NCBI GenBank assembly: GCA_030743915.1
Contig: JASLRP010000560.1
Coordinates: forward strand, 1-11,764
DNA length: 11,764 nt
Origin: SAR202 cluster bacterium
Lineage (GTDB): Bacteria > Chloroflexota > Dehalococcoidia > Lucifugimonadales > UBA1123
Direction of reading: 5' to 3'
Of the stretch, positions 1 through 6,876 are shown piece by piece. The stretch's first letter is position 1; every line of letters starts with the position of its first letter. The translations under genes and the position numbers were made by a program. The notes beneath the pieces are model-generated. The model did not search any database and was not told where the DNA came from. It saw only the letters and a list, made by a program, of their open reading frames with translations.

Positions 1-15
1 CAATGGTTCACAAAT

Positions 16-63
16 TCCACTTGCCGTGGTAGGCTTCACCCCACTGAAGACCCGACAAGTGGA
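16..63 (+). promoter_or_regulatory. Inverted repeat in the leader of the first aminotransferase gene
   Basis: Two perfectly complementary 8-base arms (TCCACTTG at 16-23 and CAAGTGGA at 56-63) are separated by 32 bases. The right arm runs into the GGAGGA ribosome binding site at 61-66 that precedes the TTG start at 73. If the arms pair in the mRNA, the ribosome site would be partly hidden. Whether this is real regulation or chance cannot be judged from one sequence. The promoter must lie left of the window. Confidence 0.25.
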
Positions 64-72
64 GGAACTTGC

Positions 73-1038
73 TTGACCAACGAGAAACCCAAGAAGGACG
101 AGTGGGCAGAGCCGTCTGAGCCGCCCAAGTGTCTGTGGATGTCTGGCGAGAAGGTGAACTGGGCAGATGCCACCGTTCACGCTTCAATGCTGGGGTGGTC
201 GTCAATCTCGATGGTGTTTGAAGGCATTCGAGGTTACTGGAACCCGGACCAAGAGCAGTTGAACATATTCCGCCTGGACTCCCATCTTAAGAGGTTGATG
301 CGTTCAATGAAAGTTATGCGCATGACCTCTCCCTGGTCGGTGGACGAGCTCCAATCCGCCGTAGTCGATATCGCACAGACTAATGAGTTTCATGGCGACT
401 GCTACATCCAGCCGTTGGCATATTTCGGCGAAGGCACCCCCGGATACCTATCTGCCGGCGGGCGTCCTGGCGAAGTTGCAATATTTTCAAGGGAATCAAC
501 ATCCATATTGGGATCAGGCGAGACGATTACCTGTGGGGTAAGTTCCTGGAGCCGGATATCCGACAATGTGATGCCTCCTAGAGTCAAAGCCATTGCCAAT
601 TACCAGAACAGCCGTTATGTTGCTGACGAGATGAGTCTCAACGGGCATGATTTTGGCATAATCCTGAACCAACAGGGCAAAGTATCCGAGGTGTCGTACG
701 CTTGCCTGTTCATCGTGCGCGATGGTGTCGCAATCACGCCTCCGGTGAGCGCTGGAATCCTCGAAAGCATTACGCGTGACGTGGTGATCGAACTGCTGAG
801 AGATGATCTCGGCATTCCGGTGTTGGAACGGGACGTTGATCGAACTGAACTGTACATAGCCGACGAGGCGTTCATCTGCGGCACGGGCGCCGAGATTCAG
901 GCGATTCGAGATGTCGATCACTTTACGATCGGCGATGGCGGCATTGGCCCGGTCGTTTCGAAAATCGAGCAACTGTACCATGATGTCGTGAGGGGACAAG
1001 AGTCCAAGCACGAGGCATGGTTGACCGGCGTTTACTGA
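73..1038 (+). CDS. Class IV (branched-chain type) PLP aminotransferase
   Basis: A fold-type IV PLP-dependent transaminase of the IlvE family, 321 residues, close to the usual 300-310. Such enzymes move an amino group between branched-chain amino acids and 2-oxoglutarate in the cytoplasm. Visible landmarks are FEGIRGYW near 49-56, the Schiff-base lysine K172 in VKAIANY, E206 (expected to contact the PLP ring nitrogen) in KVSEV, the phosphate-side loop ESITRD at 231-236, ELYIADEAF at 259-267 and GTGAE at 270-274. The usual SEGxxxNxF stretch reads SEVSYACLF and the usual GITR reads SITR, so substrate preference may differ from true IlvE. The TTG start at 73 is chosen because GGAGGA at 61-66 is well spaced. 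The frame stays open to the window edge, so a longer form is not excluded. It is followed 58 bases later by the NIPSNAP gene on the same strand, suggesting an operon. Confidence 0.88.
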   Translation: MTNEKPKKDEWAEPSEPPKCLWMSGEKVNWADATVHASMLGWSSISMVFEGIRGYWNPDQEQLNIFRLDSHLKRLMRSMKVMRMTSPWSVDELQSAVVDIAQTNEFHGDCYIQPLAYFGEGTPGYLSAGGRPGEVAIFSRESTSILGSGETITCGVSSWSRISDNVMPPRVKAIANYQNSRYVADEMSLNGHDFGIILNQQGKVSEVSYACLFIVRDGVAITPPVSAGILESITRDVVIELLRDDLGIPVLERDVDRTELYIADEAFICGTGAEIQAIRDVDHFTIGDGGIGPVVSKIEQLYHDVVRGQESKHEAWLTGVY

Positions 1039-1096
1039 AAGATCGATTCTCGCTGTGGGGACTCGATTCAACAACGTAAATTAAGGGGAGGACAAA

Positions 1097-1711
1097 ATGA
1101 TCCACGAAATACGCACCTATGACCTAAAGCCCAGGTCAGTTCCCGAGTTCGAAAAACGGACCGCCGCCATGATTGAAGGCAGGAAAAACTACTCCCAGGT
1201 TGGCGGATTTTGGTCCACAGAGGTTGGCCCTCTGAACCAGGTTGTTCACATCTGGCCCTATGAGGATTTGAACGCCAGGACCGAAATAAGAAGCAAAGCT
1301 GTTGCGGATGGCGCCTGGCCTCCCAACAACTCTGAACTTACACTGAATATGCAGTCAGAAATATTCTTTCCAGCTCCATTCATGCCTCCTCTCGGCGATC
1401 GGGAGATTGGCCCTCTTTACGAGATGCGCATATACACATACGCGGCCGGCGACATTCCGAAAGTCGTCGAAGCATGGGGCGGCGCTATCGAGGAGCGGCA
1501 GAAGTATTCTCCGCTGGCTGGAGCATGGTATTCGGATATTGGCGGGCTGAACAAATGGGTGCATCTCTGGGCATACAAGGATTTCGCCGAGAGGTCCAGA
1601 GTTCGAGCAGAAACGAGAGAGAAGGGCGTCTGGCCTCCTCCCTCCAACGTGTCACCAATCAAGCAGGAGAACAAGATTCTGACCCCAATGAGTTTCTCTC
1701 CCATGCAGTAA
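1097..1711 (+). CDS. Tandem NIPSNAP-domain protein
   Basis: A 204-residue protein made of two NIPSNAP repeats, members of the dimeric alpha/beta-barrel superfamily. Repeat 1 spans about 1-95 (IHEIRTYDLKPRSVPEF, then NQVVHIWPYEDLNAR). Repeat 2 spans about 105-200 (LYEMRIYTYAAGDIPKV, then NKWVHLWAYKDFAERSRVR). Both carry the characteristic xxxIRxY opening, the (V)HxWxY core and a W-P-P segment after the last helix (AWPP at 73-76, VWPP at 178-181). No signal peptide or membrane segment is visible. The biochemical role of bacterial NIPSNAP proteins is not established, and none is assigned here. The ATG at 1097 has a strong GGGGAGG at 1085-1091. The gene sits between two aminotransferase genes with 58-base gaps on both sides, which suggests cotranscription and perhaps a role in the same amine or amino-acid pathway (inference). 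Confidence 0.87.
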   Translation: MIHEIRTYDLKPRSVPEFEKRTAAMIEGRKNYSQVGGFWSTEVGPLNQVVHIWPYEDLNARTEIRSKAVADGAWPPNNSELTLNMQSEIFFPAPFMPPLGDREIGPLYEMRIYTYAAGDIPKVVEAWGGAIEERQKYSPLAGAWYSDIGGLNKWVHLWAYKDFAERSRVRAETREKGVWPPPSNVSPIKQENKILTPMSFSPMQ

Positions 1712-1769
1712 CGACCGGGCCAACAGAGCGGAGTGCGGATACACAGTCAAGACAGGAGGTCACACTGAG

Positions 1770-3143
1770 GTGACGACAGCAAAGCTAACTGGAGAACAAA
1801 TAGAAGATATCAAGCAGATGGCGGCGGACCATTTTTGGCCCCACGCTCGAGCTGCTGGAGACATGTCTGAGGAGACTGGCCTCAAAGTTGTCACGGACGC
1901 ACAGGGTGTCTGGGTCACCGATGCCAGTGGCAAGCGGTGGATTGACACCCTTTCAAGTCTATGGCTAGTTAACATCGGTCACGGGCGAAAAGAGATCGCC
2001 GACGCCGTCCATGCCCAAATGACAGACATATCCTTTTCGCCTTCAGGAACAGTCGCCCCGTCCACGGCCCAACTCGCGGCGCGGGTGGCAGCCATGTCTC
2101 CCGATCCGGATTCCAGGGTTTATTTCGTCAGCGGCGGTTCCGAGGCGGTGGAAACCGCGCTCAAGATGGCGAAGAACTACCACAGCAACAACGGCGAACC
2201 CACGCGCTGGAAAGTCATCAGCCGACGGGGTTCCTATCACGGAGCGACCTTCGCCTGCGCCAGCCTCGGCGGCGGCGGATTCGGTTCCCCAACGGCTTTC
2301 GGCCCGCTGATGCCCGGCAACATTCATGTGACTCAGCCCAATGAATATCGTTGCCAGCACTGCGCCGATAGAGGCGGATGCAACCTGGAATGCGCCCGCG
2401 ACGTCGACCGCGCCATCGAACACGAGGGACCCAAGTCTGTTGCGGCGTTCATCGGCGAGCCGATTTCGGCTGCGTCAGGGATTCACGTCCCGCATCCCGA
2501 GTACTGGCCTACAATCCGCGAGATCTGCGACAAGTACGGCGTCATCATGATCTGCGACGAAGTCATCAACGGCTTCGGCAGGACAGGCAAGATGTTTGCA
2601 ACCGAGCACTGGGGCATTAAACCTGACATTTTCACGGTCGCCAAGGCGTTGACCAGCGGGTATCTGCCCATTGGAGCGGCAATCGCCAGCCAGAAGGTCT
2701 CCGAGGCGTTCATGGGCGAGGACGACAAAGCCTTCCGTCACCTGTTCACCTTCGGCGGCAATCCGGCATCCGCCGCCGCCGGCATGGCCAACCTCGATAT
2801 CATGGAAGGCGAGGGCATGGTGCAAAACTCGGCCGACATGGGAGATTATCTCTACGAGCAGTTGCAGACTCTGTACGAACATCGCATCGTCGGCGACGTG
2901 CGCGGAGGCATGGGTTTGCTCTGCGCGGTCGAGTTGGTCAAAGACCGCGAGACGCGCGAAAAGTTCCCGGCAGAAGTTGAGCTTGCCAAAAAGGTCAACC
3001 CGCTCATGGACAAATACGGTCTCATGGGCCGGGCAGGGGACGTCATCTCCCTGGCGCCGCCCCTGTGCATCAACAGGGACGAAGTCGATCATCTGGTCAA
3101 AAGCCTCGACGGCATCCTGACCGAGTTGGAGACGACCCTCTAG
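1770..3143 (+). CDS. Class III PLP aminotransferase (omega-amino acid type)
   Basis: A 457-residue fold-type I, class III aminotransferase of the group that includes omega-amino acid:pyruvate, taurine and GABA transaminases. Motifs in order are the substrate-side LSSLWLVNIGHG (61-72), the PLP-phosphate loop SGGSEAVETALK (121-132), SYHGAT (155-160), the ring-binding aspartate D263 in ICDEVINGFGRTGK and the Schiff-base lysine K292 in TVAKALTSGYLPIGA. Residues 193-208 carry four cysteines (C195, C198, C204, C208; CxxC-x5-C-x3-C) in an insertion seen in part of this family. The exact amino donor cannot be read from sequence. The GTG start at 1770 is supported by AGGAGGT at 1754-1760. It is the last gene of the apparent operon and is followed by a hairpin terminator. 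Confidence 0.9.
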   Translation: MTTAKLTGEQIEDIKQMAADHFWPHARAAGDMSEETGLKVVTDAQGVWVTDASGKRWIDTLSSLWLVNIGHGRKEIADAVHAQMTDISFSPSGTVAPSTAQLAARVAAMSPDPDSRVYFVSGGSEAVETALKMAKNYHSNNGEPTRWKVISRRGSYHGATFACASLGGGGFGSPTAFGPLMPGNIHVTQPNEYRCQHCADRGGCNLECARDVDRAIEHEGPKSVAAFIGEPISAASGIHVPHPEYWPTIREICDKYGVIMICDEVINGFGRTGKMFATEHWGIKPDIFTVAKALTSGYLPIGAAIASQKVSEAFMGEDDKAFRHLFTFGGNPASAAAGMANLDIMEGEGMVQNSADMGDYLYEQLQTLYEHRIVGDVRGGMGLLCAVELVKDRETREKFPAEVELAKKVNPLMDKYGLMGRAGDVISLAPPLCINRDEVDHLVKSLDGILTELETTL

Positions 3144-3173
3144 ACTGGGCACAATTCAGGTAACGGTAGAACG

Positions 3174-3203
3174 AATCAGGGGCGGCAATTGCCGCCCCTG
3201 ATT
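3174..3203 (+). terminator. Strong intrinsic terminator, perfect palindrome
   Basis: A perfect 30-base palindrome: 13-base arms (AATCAGGGGCGGC and its complement) around AATT, followed on the + strand by GTTTTCTTG. It lies 30 bases after the class III aminotransferase stop and 20 bases beyond the stop of the convergent htrA gene. The T-rich tail is only on the + side, so it should end the aminotransferase operon. On the - strand the hairpin lacks a T tract and may only block readthrough. Confidence 0.85.
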
Positions 3204-3223
3204 GTTTTCTTGAACTGCGCGAT

Positions 3224-4363
3224 TTATGTGTCTGGCCACGGGTCCAGGATTACCGCCAGATCGACGGTCTGACGGTCGCGGTACACGGATATCTTGATCT
3301 CGTCCCCTGGACTCTTGGAATTCAGATAGCTGACCATGTCATCGACCGAACCAACTGGCCTGTCGTCGATGGCGGTGATTATGTCACCCTGATCATTACC
3401 CGCAAAACTCCGAAATGGGGAGATGCCTGCCTTGGAGGCAGGGCTGGAGCGGGCAACTCCAGACACGTACACGCCTTCAGGGAAGCCCAGGGTGTCAATC
3501 ATCTGTTTGCTCACGGGCTGGCCTGAAATCCCAATCCACGGCCTTCTGACCTCTGCTGACTCCTTCAAGTCCGGCAACAGACTAATAACCGTGTTACTGG
3601 GCACGGCGAACCCGATCCTGAACTCGCCAATCTCGTTGCCAAGATCGCCGGTGCGAACGGAGGAGTTGACACCTATCACGTCTCCATCGGCGTTTAACAG
3701 CGGGCCTCCGGAATTTCCCGGATTCAACGGCGCATCGGTTTGAATCATGTCCGGGATAGGCCGCCTCAATACACTTGGCAGACCTCTGCCCGTGCCGCTT
3801 ACAACGCCAACGCCAATCGAGTTTAACTGCTTGAAAGGACTGCCGATGGCGACTGCCAACTGCCCGGGGCGAACTGTCGAAGAGTCGGCCAACGTCAACG
3901 GCTCAATCCCTCGTATATCGTTGGGGTCAACCTTTATCACGGCCAGATCGTCAGCGGCGCTGGTGCCCAATTTCTGAGCGTCGATTTCACGACCGTCGGA
4001 CAGCTTGATAGTGAGCGCCGAGGCATTTTCGACCACGTGATTGTTGGTTACGATGTGCCCCTCAGTGTCAATGAGGAACCCCGACCCAGTGCCAGTTCCG
4101 GGGATGAGAATTCTTCCGAAATTCCGCGAGATGTTGATCTCAACGACCGCTGGACTGGCTTCGTCGAACAGCGATGTCACCTTGGACTCATCGTAAAGGA
4201 CGTTTGCCGAATCTTTCGACCAACCCAACGGGGACGCGAACACCAGGCCAACGGCGAATCCGAGAGCAAGCCCAATAGTGAGAATGCCGATAAGGGCATT
4301 TTTCGAGATTGGATTTTTTCGGTTCGATGCCTCGGCGGCGGCCCGGTAGTCTCGATATTCCAT
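3224..4363 (-). CDS. HtrA/DegP-type serine protease with PDZ domain
   Basis: A 379-residue membrane-anchored trypsin-like quality-control protease that degrades or handles misfolded proteins outside the cytoplasmic membrane. Residues 1-22 are polar and probably cytoplasmic; a single hydrophobic anchor covers about 23-44 with no clear cleavage site. The protease domain covers about 60-265 with a full triad: H109 in IVTNNHVV, D139 in DDLAVIKVD and S218 in NPGNSGGPLL. One PDZ domain follows at about 275-375, including GVYVSGVARSSPASKAGI and GDIITAIDDRPV. Length and layout fit the DegS/HhoA-like single-PDZ class. The ATG at 4363 has GGAG about seven bases upstream on the - strand. It is divergent from the DUF3179 lipoprotein gene, with about 230 bases between the starts, so both may share a control region. 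Confidence 0.93.
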   Translation of the reverse strand: MEYRDYRAAAEASNRKNPISKNALIGILTIGLALGFAVGLVFASPLGWSKDSANVLYDESKVTSLFDEASPAVVEINISRNFGRILIPGTGTGSGFLIDTEGHIVTNNHVVENASALTIKLSDGREIDAQKLGTSAADDLAVIKVDPNDIRGIEPLTLADSSTVRPGQLAVAIGSPFKQLNSIGVGVVSGTGRGLPSVLRRPIPDMIQTDAPLNPGNSGGPLLNADGDVIGVNSSVRTGDLGNEIGEFRIGFAVPSNTVISLLPDLKESAEVRRPWIGISGQPVSKQMIDTLGFPEGVYVSGVARSSPASKAGISPFRSFAGNDQGDIITAIDDRPVGSVDDMVSYLNSKSPGDEIKISVYRDRQTVDLAVILDPWPDT

Positions 4364-4453
4364 TCAGCGCTCCGATAACCGACCCGGCTTGGTCGGCGAA
4401 TTAACTGGTTAGATGCGCAAAGGGCCTAAACGTCTCAATCGGCCACTGCTTTG

Positions 4454-4482
4454 ATTATAACGTCTCGGCGGGTCACAAAGTT
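4454..4482 (-). promoter_or_regulatory. Candidate promoter for the htrA-type gene
   Basis: Read on the - strand there is a perfect TATAAT -10 box (4459 down to 4454) about 85 bases upstream of the start codon. At 17-base spacing the -35 position reads AACTTT (4482 down to 4477), a poor match to TTGACA. The -10 box is convincing by itself, but the weak -35 keeps confidence low. Confidence 0.35.
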
Positions 4483-4592
4483 ACTTTGGACGTTTGCATC
4501 GCTGTTCAATCGTTCTAATGAGCGGCGCATCTAAGTCTATGCGCCCTGGAAAAAGGCTGGATCATCAAGCCGAAATCCCCAGAGGAGAGACC

Positions 4593-5987
4593 ATGTTCCG
4601 ATTAAAGAAGAAGTTTGCGTTGACAGGCGCAGCCGCGCTGACATTCGTTGCTCTGGCCTGTCAGGCCGGAGAAACAGGGGAGGCGACTACCTCCAGCGCG
4701 ACATCGCCTGCCCCGGCAGTAGCTGCCGCAGCGCCTACGTCGGTTCCACCGACGCCCGTTCCGCCTACGCCTATTCCGCCTACACCGATTCCAATCTCAG
4801 AACTGGTAACAACGCCTACGCGGATCGCCGAGGTAAAACCGATACTGGAGCCAACGGCTCCCAGTATCGCATCCCCGACGCCTGAGCTGGCTAACACCCC
4901 GGTTCCGACTCCGAACGCTAGCACGGCGCCTCAACGGTTGACCTACGGTTGGGACCAAACGGATTTCACAAAGCACTCGGTGCCATTTTCAGAGATTTTC
5001 TCAGGAGGTCCGCCCCGTGATGGCATTCCGCCTATCGACTCTCCGAAATTCATCCCTGTCAGCGACACCCCGGACTACATGAACGACAACGAACCCGTGG
5101 TGACTCTGGAGATCAACGGCGAATCAAAAGCGTACCCCGTTGCGATACTGATGTGGCACGAGATCGTAAACGATGTTGTCGGCGGCGTGCCAGTGACAGT
5201 GACGTTCTGCCCGCTTTGCAATACCGCCATCGTGTTCGACCGGAGACTTGGCGACACGGTGTATGATTTCGGAACATCGGGCAATCTTCGGAAGTCTGAT
5301 CTCGTGATGTGGGACCGCCAGACTGAATCATGGTGGCAGCAGATCAACGGAGAGGCCATAGTGGGCGAACTGACGGGCGCAAAGTTGACTTTTATTCCGG
5401 CTCCGATGGTGTCATGGGCAGACTACAGAGACGCCACTCCCGACGGCGAACTGCTCTCCCGAGAGACTGGCTTCGGGCGAAATTACAACCGGGCGCCATA
5501 CACTGGATACGATGAATTGGATAACACGCCGTTCCTTTTCTCCGGGCAGATCGATGACAAGCTGCCAGCGATGGAGCGAGTGGTTGGGATGGACTCAGTG
5601 AGCGCCGGCGTCGCGTACCCATTCTCGGTGTTCGAGTCAGTCCCAATCGTCAACGACACGGTGGACGACCAGGACATTGTGATCTTCTATGCGCCCGAAA
5701 CAGACTCTGGATTCACTGCGTTCAATTCATCCGATCCCAGGGTCATCGGCTCAACCGGCGTGTATGACCCGAATGTGGATGATCAGAAACTCACGTTCAA
5801 ACTTGACTCAGGGGACATTGTGGATGAGCAGACCGGGTCGGTCTGGAACATGCTTGGCGAAGCCATTGAAGGAGAGCTTGCCGGGAAGCAACTGGACTCA
5901 ATCGTTCATGCCAACCATTTCTGGTTCGCATGGTCAGCATTCTTCCCAGAATCGGAATTGCGAACTGCGGAGTTCTTCGGTTCCTGA
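4593..5987 (+). CDS. DUF3179 domain-containing lipoprotein
   Basis: A 464-residue exported protein. Residues 1-22 form a lipoprotein signal (basic MFRLKKK, then a hydrophobic stretch) ending at C23 in VALAC, a slightly atypical lipobox with A at -3. Residues 25-115 are a disordered Ala/Thr/Pro linker with PPTP repeats, a style common in Chloroflexota lipoproteins. From about 118 to 460 it is a DUF3179 domain. Landmarks are ESKAYPVAILMWHEIVND (177-194), the CPLCNTA motif (206-212), GTSGNLRKSDLVMWDR (228-242), ETGFGRNYNR (291-300) and the closing TGSVWN...HFWFAW. The function of DUF3179 is unknown; the conserved H189 and the two cysteines of CPLC are plausible ligand or redox residues (inference). 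ATG 4593 is chosen because AGAGGAGA at 4581-4588 precedes it and the lipoprotein signal starts there. A TTG at 4494 in the same frame is less likely. Confidence 0.88.
   Translation: MFRLKKKFALTGAAALTFVALACQAGETGEATTSSATSPAPAVAAAAPTSVPPTPVPPTPIPPTPIPISELVTTPTRIAEVKPILEPTAPSIASPTPELANTPVPTPNASTAPQRLTYGWDQTDFTKHSVPFSEIFSGGPPRDGIPPIDSPKFIPVSDTPDYMNDNEPVVTLEINGESKAYPVAILMWHEIVNDVVGGVPVTVTFCPLCNTAIVFDRRLGDTVYDFGTSGNLRKSDLVMWDRQTESWWQQINGEAIVGELTGAKLTFIPAPMVSWADYRDATPDGELLSRETGFGRNYNRAPYTGYDELDNTPFLFSGQIDDKLPAMERVVGMDSVSAGVAYPFSVFESVPIVNDTVDDQDIVIFYAPETDSGFTAFNSSDPRVIGSTGVYDPNVDDQKLTFKLDSGDIVDEQTGSVWNMLGEAIEGELAGKQLDSIVHANHFWFAWSAFFPESELRTAEFFGS
4743..4787 (+). repeat. Three 15-base repeats encoding (V/I)PPTP
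   Basis: Three tandem 15-base units (4743-4757, 4758-4772, 4773-4787) encode VPPTP, VPPTP and IPPTP in the linker of the DUF3179 lipoprotein. The units differ by a few bases each. Such short in-frame repeats can change copy number and so linker length between strains. They form a flexible spacer holding the domain away from the membrane. Confidence 0.75.
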
Positions 5988-6007
5988 TCGATAGGTTATT
6001 CACAAAC

Positions 6008-6044
6008 AATCAGGGCTGGACGCGAACCACGTCCAGCCCTGATT
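6008..6044 (+). terminator. Bidirectional intrinsic terminator between convergent genes
   Basis: A perfect 15-base stem (6008-6022 AATCAGGGCTGGACG, 6030-6044 its complement) with a 7-base loop. Its own end contributes TTTT followed by CCTC on the + strand; on the - strand the stem is followed by GTTTGTG. It sits 20 bases after the DUF3179 stop and 8 bases beyond the stop of the convergent HemQ-like gene. It most likely serves both. Its outer arm matches that of the hairpin at 3174-3203. Confidence 0.85.
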
Positions 6045-6052
6045 TTCCTCTG

Positions 6053-6751
6053 CTAGCCGCCGAGGCTGTCGAGAGTGTCATCGAATGACCTGCGGATGGC
6101 CGTGAATATGGGCACATCCCGGCGCGTATAGAGGCTGGTCTCGGTCGCGCGCAGGTCCATCACGAGGTCAACGAAGTCCGACGGGCTGTCGGTCTCGAAG
6201 GCGACCACGAATTCCTGGTCGTCAAGGCCGAACGAGTAAGTGGTGTTGATCTTGACTGACGGATATTTATGGCCCGTGGTGATGTGTGTCATCATCATTC
6301 GCTGGCGTTCTTCCGAAGGCAGGAGGTACCACTGGCGAGTTTTCACGAAGGGATACACCACGAAGTATTTGGCCTCTCCGGGCCTGATACGAACACTCGT
6401 CCCTTCCTGCCCCTCGTGCCGATGCTCGCCCACGTACTGAGACCGGTGAGTCATGGCGAGGTACGAATAGGGCTGATCCAGGTATCGGCCCATCTGAGTT
6501 TTGTAGACGCTGGTCATCATTTCCTGAAGTTCCTCCAGCGTGTCGCACGCCTGCCACAAGAGGAAGTCCGCGTCACCCCGAATTCCAACCATGCTGAAAC
6601 TTCGAATGAACATGTGAGTTGAATATTCGTCCACCACGGCTGCCAACTCTCTTTTGCCGTCGGAGCGTTCTTCTTCTGGGAGCAGTCGCCAATCGGGAGC
6701 GACTTTGAAGAAATTGTATTTGACGAACTGCCTTCGCTCGGATTCCGCCAT
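6053..6751 (-). CDS. hemQ: Chlorite dismutase family protein, HemQ-like (coproheme decarboxylase)
   Basis: A 232-residue cytoplasmic protein of the chlorite dismutase (Cld) superfamily, two fused dimeric alpha/beta-barrel halves. In the coproporphyrin-dependent heme pathway, HemQ turns coproheme into heme b. Visible family features are the N-terminal FVKYNFFKVAPDWRLLP (9-25), YPFVKTRQWYLLPSEERQRMM (133-153) with Y133 matching the catalytic tyrosine of HemQ, the predicted proximal heme ligand H156 in MMTHITTG and SFGLDDQEFVVAFE (173-186). The position of the distal arginine of true chlorite dismutases (glutamine in Firmicute HemQ) appears to be I168 by manual alignment, arguing against chlorite-degrading activity. 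The ATG at 6751 has AGGAGG seven bases upstream on the - strand (6764-6759). It is monocistronic, with a shared terminator downstream. The family is certain; the precise HemQ role is probable. Confidence 0.82.
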   Translation of the reverse strand: MAESERRQFVKYNFFKVAPDWRLLPEEERSDGKRELAAVVDEYSTHMFIRSFSMVGIRGDADFLLWQACDTLEELQEMMTSVYKTQMGRYLDQPYSYLAMTHRSQYVGEHRHEGQEGTSVRIRPGEAKYFVVYPFVKTRQWYLLPSEERQRMMMTHITTGHKYPSVKINTTYSFGLDDQEFVVAFETDSPSDFVDLVMDLRATETSLYTRRDVPIFTAIRRSFDDTLDSLGG

Positions 6752-6779
6752 TCAAAAACCTCCTGAGATAATGCAGGAC

Positions 6780-6785
6780 AGTATA
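6780..6785 (-). promoter_or_regulatory. Candidate -10 box for the hemQ-like gene
   Basis: On the - strand TATACT (6785 down to 6780) lies about 29 bases upstream of the start codon. No good -35 hexamer is seen at 16-18 bases; the nearest partial match is TTCGGA at 19. It is back to back with the tatA promoter at 6811-6839. Confidence 0.3.
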
Positions 6786-6810
6786 GTGCATTTCGACCCC
6801 GCATTCCGAA

Positions 6811-6839
6811 TTGACCCGTGTGCGCCCACTCGCTATGAT
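6811..6839 (+). promoter_or_regulatory. Sigma-70-type promoter of tatA
   Basis: TTGACC (6811-6816) and TATGAT (6834-6839) are separated by exactly 17 bases, each one mismatch from consensus. Transcription would begin near 6846, giving a leader of about 30 bases before the ATG at 6877. This is the clearest promoter in the window and shows that tatA is its own transcription unit. Confidence 0.75.
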
Positions 6840-6876
6840 GTAGGTAGTTTACAAACCAGTTTCCAAGGAGCGAAAT

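Noticed and set aside
1474..1773. A 99-codon + strand frame across the end of the NIPSNAP gene
   Set aside because: It is out of frame with the clear second NIPSNAP repeat and has no convincing ribosome site. It covers only the 58-base gap beyond the NIPSNAP stop.
2475..3152. A 225-codon open frame on the - strand
   Set aside because: It lies opposite the well-supported class III aminotransferase, whose motifs and ribosome site are clear; the antisense protein shows no recognisable domain. Long antisense frames are common in GC-rich genes.
4494..4592. Longer start for the DUF3179 protein, and a + strand promoter TTTGCA-N15-TCTAAT (4493-4519)
   Set aside because: The lipoprotein signal begins exactly at the ATG 4593 with a good ribosome site. 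The promoter has a decent -10 but a short spacer and poor -35, so it was not listed.
6053..6751. True chlorite dismutase (perchlorate respiration)
   Set aside because: The distal arginine appears replaced, there is no signal peptide, and no perchlorate reductase genes are nearby; HemQ-like is the better call.
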